From positions 1 through 64,000 of the forward strand of contig JAEUGY010000113.1 of NCBI GenBank assembly GCA_016794625.1: 64,000 bases of DNA. Direction: 5' to 3'. The DNA is from Opitutaceae bacterium (GTDB lineage: Bacteria > Verrucomicrobiota > Verrucomicrobiia > Opitutales > Opitutaceae). Position 1 is the first letter of the stretch. Every line of letters begins with the position of its first letter. A program made the translations under genes and the position numbers. The notes below the pieces were generated by a model that was given only the letters and a program-made list of their open reading frames with translations, searched no databases and was not told where the DNA came from. This document shows positions 60,401-64,000 of the stretch, piece after piece.

Positions 60401-60581
60401 GACGCAGGCCGCCTTTCCGGGTGCCCGCGTCCTGGCCGTGACAGTTGAAACAGTTGTCGGACAGAATCGGGCGGATGTCGCGGTTGAAGCTGAGCGGGGC
60501 ATCGGCCGCCGAGAGCGCGCAGGGCAGTAACCAGGCAAGAAGGATGGCGCGGTCGCGGAAGCGAGGGGGACTCCGGAACAT
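57438..60581 (-). CDS. PSD1 cytochrome c-type, DUF1549/DUF1553 secreted protein
   Basis: A 1047-residue exported protein. Signal about 1-26 ('AILLAWLLPCALSAADA'). The N-terminal cytochrome c-like PSC1 domain has haem motif C44-F-N-C47-H48 in 'LSDNCFNCHGQDAGTRKGG'. The DUF1549 domain contains 'WLDLVGLPPSLSEVDAF' and a second CxxCH ('LQCAQCHTHKFDPVTHDEYYQLF'). A central discoidin-like binding region (about 440-620) precedes the C-terminal DUF1553 ('WQAIFGAGLVDTPEDFGVRASIPLQPDVLDGLAVEFMERGWSQKELIRQIVTSATYRQSS'). Together with the DUF1501 partner such proteins are thought to work on complex glycans. The two haem motifs imply electron transfer. Confidence 0.93.
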   Translation of the reverse strand: MFRSPPRFRDRAILLAWLLPCALSAADAPLSFNRDIRPILSDNCFNCHGQDAGTRKGGLRLDERGDALKGGKSGLAALVPGDPVQSELLLRVRSPHDDEVMPPADKKEKLKAADIGKLERWIKEGAVYQPHWAFAPPEKPAPLERRQSSGKAPLDAWVSERQRAAGLTASPEAEPEVLVRRVWLDLVGLPPSLSEVDAFVAASKRDRDGAYRALVDRLLASPRYGEKWARHWLDVARYADSDGYEKDVPRQQWAWRDWVIRALNEDKPYDRFVIEQVAGDLLVDQAKSLRERQDLIVATGFLRNSMVSEEGAIIAEQYRKEAMFDRMDCLGKAVVGVTLQCAQCHTHKFDPVTHDEYYQLFAAIDNTYEATSRVYSPEKLERIEALLKAVAAVDEAAKATVPDWQRQLDAWSAGIASTGNSWQALAAHHPEWEGGLSHPEVLPDHSILTLGFRPTTGYLVFTAPAPLSRIGSLRLEALTHGDLIFGGPGRSIDGLFAVTDVVVESQAAGSKEWKTHALTDAKADFESPVRPMGPHFAKSEDDKRRLGPAAFAFDGKEETAWSPDRGPGRRNAPVEVTAVFKEPLQLAADTQLRVTLHFKHGGKDIHGRASHHLGRYRVSVAATDVPPAPVRPDVREAAATPASERSAEQAHLLFTAWREQHPDLTRAKNEADALWQTFPSEDTSVLHLAERRKEDTRQTQVLDRGAWDKPLRPVTFATPAFLPAPDRSPAPARLAFARWLVDRRSPTAARVAVNRVWQAIFGAGLVDTPEDFGVRASIPLQPDVLDGLAVEFMERGWSQKELIRQIVTSATYRQSSRVTPDQLEKDPRNRLYARGPRFRAEAELIRDIALQTAGLLHESLGGPSVYPPVPESLFAESYLDVDFWKTATGKDRYRRSLYVFRRRSMPDPVLASFDAPNGDSACAGRVRSNTPLAALASLNETVFVEASQALALRILREGGAADPDRAAYGIRLATGRKAKRGEVDDLLTLIRASRLRMADGWVPARVVAFGDADKLPALPAGTNPNDAAAWTIASRVLLNLDETLSKN

Positions 60582-60683
60582 GAGCCCAGCCTAGAAGCAG
60601 GCTCGGGTCATTGTCTAGGATCGGTACGTCAGAGCGTTTGATTCTTTTGCGGTTCGTCCGGAACGCGCACCGCGCGCCCGCGA

Positions 60684-63365
60684 TCACTCGCAGCGCAGCG
60701 CCACCGTGGGGTCCACCTGCAGTGCCTTGCGGGTGGGCAAGAGACAGGCCAGACAGGCGACCGATCCCAACAGCGCGGCCAGGGCGAGGTACGTGAGTGG
60801 ATCGGTGGGACTGACTCCATAGAGGTGCGGACGCAGCGCCTGCGTCGCGGCAAGCCCTCCGAGCAGACCCAGCGCCAGCCCCACGCCGACCCGCCGCATG
60901 CCTTGTCCCAGGATCAGTCCAAGGACGTCGCGGTTGCTGGCGCCCAAGGCGATACGGATTCCGATTTCCCGCGTGCGGCGGCTGACATGAAAATTCATCA
61001 CCCCAAAGAGGCCCACGACGGTGAGCATCAATGCGAGGCCGGCAAAACAGCCGAAGAGAAACGCCGAGAACCGATGCGGAGCCAGCGAGTCCTCGCGGTA
61101 CGTGTCCAATGTTTTGAGTGCCGTGACAGGCATTTCCGGGTCGATGGTCTGCAACACATGGCGGACCGACGAGATCAGCGACTCAGCGGAGCCCTGGGTT
61201 CGGATCAGGAGTGTGACCCCGGCGTTGGCGAACTGCGACTGTGGCACATAGACCTCTGGTCGCGGCGCGTCATTCAAGGCGCGGTGCCGGACGTCGGCCA
61301 CCACTCCCACGATTTTTTTCGGCGTGAACCCTCCCCAGCCCAATTTGAGTTGCAGGCCGATCGGATTCCGATCCGGCAGGAAGGTGCGCACAAAGGCCTC
61401 GTTGACCAACGCGACCGGGGGCGAGTTCGCGGCGTCGGTTTCGGCGAAGAGCCGGCCGGAGCGCAGGGGAATCTTCAACAGGTCGAAGTATCCGACGCCG
61501 ACGAACCGCAGTTGGCTGGAGACGAATTGACCGGGAGGCAGGGGGAACTCCACGACCGAGAACCGCGTGTTATTGTCGACGTCGGTCAGCGGCACGCACT
61601 GGGCATGACTGACTTCCCTGACCCCTGGAAGCGCGCGCAGCGCGGATTCCACCCGGGTGAGCAGAGCGTTTGTCTTTGAAGGATCGAACCCTTCGGTCGC
61701 ATAGCGACGGCCAGTCATGCTGATCTGTGCGGTGAGAATGTCACCGGGCTCGAACCCCGGTTTGACCCGTTGCAGCTCCTGCAGGCTGCGCAAGAGCAGA
61801 CCGGCGCAGACCAGCAAGAGGAACGCCAGAGCCACTTGTCCCGTGACCAGCGCAGCCCGCACCCGATCCGCCCAGCCACCGTCCGATCCACCGCGACCGC
61901 CCGACTTCAGCACCTCGGCCGGGTGGGCGTGCCGGGCGGCCAGCGCGGGAGCCACCCCGCAAAGCAGTCCGGTCAGCCCCGCGGCAGCGAGGGCGAACAG
62001 CAGCACGGGCGGGCTCACTCCCAGACCGCTCAAGCTGGGCAATGACGTGGGCTGCAAAGCCTGAAGCCCACCGAGGAACCACGCGGCCAGCAGCAGGCCG
62101 AGGGCCGCGCCGGCGCCCGCCAGCAACACACTTTCCAGCAGCGTTTGCCGGACCAACGCCCAGGTGCCGGCGCCGAGCGCGGCCCGGACTGCCAGCTCGC
62201 GCTGGCGGGTGGTGGCTCGGGCCAGCAGAAGGTTTGCCACATTCACACAAGCGATGATCAGGACCGTCGCGACGATGCCAAAGACCAGCCAGAGCCGCGG
62301 TCGGAGGTCGGCGACGAGCAGTTCCCGCAGAGGCGCGACTTCGGTGACAAGATCGGGACCGAGGTCAGGATGTGCTGAGGCGAGGGCGGCGTGCTCCGCG
62401 GACACCTCGGCCCGTGCTGCCTCCACCGTGACGCCAACTCGCAGCCGCCCGAGCGCAGCGATGTAGCAGCGGTAGCCCCGGCTGGCATTGGCGGAGCCCG
62501 CGACCGCCGGGTCGCCGAACGCCGCGGTCGTGAGCCAGTAATCGACCGGTTCCCGTTCGATGGGAAACAGCCCCTCTGGAGTCACCCCCACGATTTCGTG
62601 AGGCTGTTCGTCAATCAGGAGCTGCTGGCCGAGGACCGCGGTCGAGCCGCCAAAACGCGCCTGCCAGTTGGAGTAGGTCAGCATTACGGCCGCGCGACCA
62701 TCGAGGCCCCCGATCTGTTCATGTCCCGCGCGAAACCCTTGACCCAACACCGGCTTCACGCCGAGCACGTCAAGGAACGTGGGTGACACCACCGCCGCGG
62801 GCGCCTGGGTGGCCTCGCCCGTGCCGGCCACGGCGACGGTTCTCCCGGCGACGAGGGTGAGGCCCTGGAAGGCGCGGACCCGGCCCGCGAGGTCATGAAA
62901 ATTGAGATACGAGATCCCGTACCCCGACTGGGCATCGCGTCGCTGGACCTCCCGCAGCACGACGAGACGTGACTCGTCGGCCACCGCCAGAGGCCGGAAA
63001 AGCACGGCATGCAGGATCGAGAAAAGGGCCGTGTTTGCGCCGATACCGAGGCCGAGGGTGACGACCACGGCGAGCACAAAGCCCGGAGAACGGCGGAGCG
63101 AGCGGACCGTCGTGCGCAGATCGCGCCAGCCATCATCGAGCCAACGCCAGGACCAGCCGTCGCGCGCCTGTTCCTTGATTCCTTCGACGTGCCCAAACGC
63201 GCGACGCGCGGCGTGGCGCGCCTCGGCCGGTGACATGCCCCCGCGGACGAACGCCTCGGTTTGCAGCTCCAGGTGGTGCTGCAGTTCGTCCGCCATCTCG
63301 CGTTCGCGGCGACGTCGGGAGAGGGCGGTGAGCAAAGGCCGCAGCAGCGTGCGTAAGGAAGCCAT
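60684..63365 (-). CDS. ADOP-type ABC transporter permease (MacB/FtsX-like)
   Basis: An 893-residue permease. Residues 1-90 are the helical prefix domain of acidobacterial-type orphan permeases ('RRRREREMADELQHHLELQTEAFVRGGMSPAEARHAARRAFGHVEGIKEQARD'). Then come two MacB-like periplasmic cores and two FtsX transmembrane blocks ('VLAVVVTLGLGIGANTALFSILHAVLFRPL', 'ATVLIIACVNVANLLLARATTRQRELAVRAALGAG', 'GLFGVMNFHVSRRTREIGIRIALGAS'). No ATPase is encoded alongside. The PadR gene 8 bp upstream on the same strand is the usual partner. Substrates of ADOPs are unknown; export of peptides or stress response is likely. The ATG at 63365 is chosen from the prefix domain. Confidence 0.92.
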   Translation of the reverse strand: MASLRTLLRPLLTALSRRRREREMADELQHHLELQTEAFVRGGMSPAEARHAARRAFGHVEGIKEQARDGWSWRWLDDGWRDLRTTVRSLRRSPGFVLAVVVTLGLGIGANTALFSILHAVLFRPLAVADESRLVVLREVQRRDAQSGYGISYLNFHDLAGRVRAFQGLTLVAGRTVAVAGTGEATQAPAAVVSPTFLDVLGVKPVLGQGFRAGHEQIGGLDGRAAVMLTYSNWQARFGGSTAVLGQQLLIDEQPHEIVGVTPEGLFPIEREPVDYWLTTAAFGDPAVAGSANASRGYRCYIAALGRLRVGVTVEAARAEVSAEHAALASAHPDLGPDLVTEVAPLRELLVADLRPRLWLVFGIVATVLIIACVNVANLLLARATTRQRELAVRAALGAGTWALVRQTLLESVLLAGAGAALGLLLAAWFLGGLQALQPTSLPSLSGLGVSPPVLLFALAAAGLTGLLCGVAPALAARHAHPAEVLKSGGRGGSDGGWADRVRAALVTGQVALAFLLLVCAGLLLRSLQELQRVKPGFEPGDILTAQISMTGRRYATEGFDPSKTNALLTRVESALRALPGVREVSHAQCVPLTDVDNNTRFSVVEFPLPPGQFVSSQLRFVGVGYFDLLKIPLRSGRLFAETDAANSPPVALVNEAFVRTFLPDRNPIGLQLKLGWGGFTPKKIVGVVADVRHRALNDAPRPEVYVPQSQFANAGVTLLIRTQGSAESLISSVRHVLQTIDPEMPVTALKTLDTYREDSLAPHRFSAFLFGCFAGLALMLTVVGLFGVMNFHVSRRTREIGIRIALGASNRDVLGLILGQGMRRVGVGLALGLLGGLAATQALRPHLYGVSPTDPLTYLALAALLGSVACLACLLPTRKALQVDPTVALRCE

Positions 63366-63373
63366 GGGGCGGT

Positions 63374-63706
63374 TCAGCCGTGGCTGAGCAGGAGATTGAT
63401 CGCCGTGCACAGACGGGACCACTGTTGTTCCTCGACCTGCAGTTGTTTGCGGCCCGCGGTCGTCAGCTGGTAGAACTTCGCCTTGCGATTGTTGTCCGAG
63501 ACCCCCCATTCCGCCTTGATCCAGCCGTGTTCCTCCAGCCGATAAAGCGCCGGGTAGAGCGAACCTTGCTCGACCGTCAGCATTTCATTCGAGAGCTGGC
63601 GGATGCGCACGGAAATGCCAAAACCGTGCATCGGTTCGAGCTGCAGCGATTTTAAGATGAGCAGGTCGAGCGTGCCCTGCAAGAGATCGGCTTTTTCTTT
63701 GGTCAT
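63374..63706 (-). CDS. PadR-family transcriptional regulator
   Basis: A 110-residue winged-helix regulator: 'LLQGTLDLLILKSLQLEPMHGFGISVRIRQLSNEMLTVEQGSLYPALYRLEEHGWIKAEWGVSDNNRKAKFYQLTTAGRKQLQVEEQQWSRLCTAINLLL'. The 'LLQGTLDLLILKSL' and 'GSLYPALYRLE' motifs are diagnostic. It is the first gene of the PadR-ADOP pair, and an 11-bp-arm inverted repeat lies 18 bp upstream of its start, so autorepression and release by a ligand is likely. The ligand is unknown. Confidence 0.94.
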   Translation of the reverse strand: MTKEKADLLQGTLDLLILKSLQLEPMHGFGISVRIRQLSNEMLTVEQGSLYPALYRLEEHGWIKAEWGVSDNNRKAKFYQLTTAGRKQLQVEEQQWSRLCTAINLLLSHG

Positions 63707-63723
63707 GGCGTTCTCCTTGTATG

Positions 63724-63749
63724 TCTAGGAGAGCGGTCGCTCTCCTAGA
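63724..63749. repeat. Inverted repeat, candidate PadR operator
   Basis: TCTAGGAGAGC (63724-63734) pairs with GCTCTCCTAGA (63739-63749) around GGTC. It lies between the padR-like start and the sulfatase-maturase end. Dyad symmetry and position suit a PadR autoregulatory operator; a bidirectional terminator is less likely, as no T-run follows on either strand. Confidence 0.6.
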
Positions 63750-63817
63750 ATGTCAAGAGGAAGAACGAATGACCGGCCTAAATCCGGAGCGCGTGTGTCT
63801 GCGTCGCGGAGGCCGGG

Positions 63818-64000
63818 TTACGACCGGAAAGGCGAGGGTAGCCACTGGTTGCGCGGCAGCCGCATAATCTCCGCCGGTGCGCGACCGCTTTGCAGGAGAG
63901 CCGCGAGGGTGCGCATGGGGGAGTCGATCCGCGTGAAGAACCGTTTATAGCCGGCGCACAGGTAATTCAGGCCCGGCTCGCCGTCGGGCGTACTGAGGAA
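63818..64000 (-). CDS. Anaerobic sulfatase maturase, C-terminal fragment
   Basis: A frame entering from the right edge and ending at TAA (63818-63820) gives 60 residues. They include 'GEPGLNYLCAGYKRFFTRIDSPMRTLAALLQSGRAPAEIMRL', the C-terminal signature of radical-SAM anaerobic sulfatase-maturating enzymes (anSME); the Cys in 'YLCAGYKRFF' belongs to the auxiliary iron-sulfur cluster region. The enzyme converts Ser or Cys of sulfatases to formylglycine. Start and radical-SAM domain are beyond the window. No sulfatase is in the window. Confidence 0.72.
   Translation of the reverse strand, partial: FLSTPDGEPGLNYLCAGYKRFFTRIDSPMRTLAALLQSGRAPAEIMRLPRNQWLPSPFRS

Overview
The window looks like a chromosomal segment from a GC-rich, free-living verrucomicrobial bacterium, most likely of the Opitutaceae. 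This is inferred from gene content only: a TonB receptor beginning with a short 'LALPEFSVS' segment, DUF1501/DUF1553 secreted pairs, FG-GAP/ASPIC proteins, DUF1080 and DUF5069 proteins, ADOP-type permeases with PadR, and many 4-bp ATGA gene overlaps. No phage, plasmid, transposase or CRISPR array was seen. Coding density is high and the genes are interleaved on both strands.

Layout. 1-14.7 kb is a housekeeping and envelope mix: a ydbH-ynbE-ydbL phospholipid-transport operon, a secreted serine hydrolase, a tandem pair of PH-domain membrane proteins, a pseudo-receiver coupled to a VF530 protein, DUF3300, DUF1080, FKBP, TrmO, DUF5069, DUF2911, a methyltransferase, a class-III aminotransferase and MutY. 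14.7-19.5 kb holds RNase HIII and RNase HII side by side, then an NtrB/NtrC-like two-component system and tRNA-Gly(GCC) with its own promoter and terminator.

19.7-31.7 kb reads as a local nutrient-acquisition regulon: TonB receptor, secreted alpha/beta hydrolase, secreted FAD-dependent oxidoreductase, ApbE flavin transferase with an FMN-binding iron-sulfur membrane protein, a GH16 glycosidase lipoprotein and a LacI-family regulator. Three intergenic copies of a 14-bp inverted repeat (TTGAAACCCTTCAA and near-copies), each followed at a fixed 12-nt spacing by a related hexamer, tie the TonB, FAD and GH16 genes together. Just after the LacI gene, a palindrome matching the verrucomicrobial LexA consensus precedes a small unknown ORF.

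32.4-43.9 kb contains a secreted VWA-like protein, an HpcH/HpaI aldolase, and a divergent catabolic locus. The minus arm has two sugar-isomerase-like TIM barrels and a zinc dehydrogenase. The plus arm has two URO-D/MtaA-type methyltransferase homologues, DUF1638 and a secreted six-hairpin glycosidase, with the last three translationally coupled. No corrinoid protein is in the window, so the methyl-transfer reading is an inference.

43.9-64 kb carries a secreted thioredoxin-fold DUF255 protein without its cysteines, a vanadium haloperoxidase coupled to a very large FG-GAP/ASPIC protein, an outer-membrane barrel, a LytS/LytTR pair, a second FG-GAP/ASPIC protein, a ribokinase-like kinase, a DUF1501/PSD1 pair, an ADOP permease with its PadR regulator behind an 11-bp-arm inverted repeat, and the last 60 codons of an anaerobic sulfatase maturase cut by the window edge.
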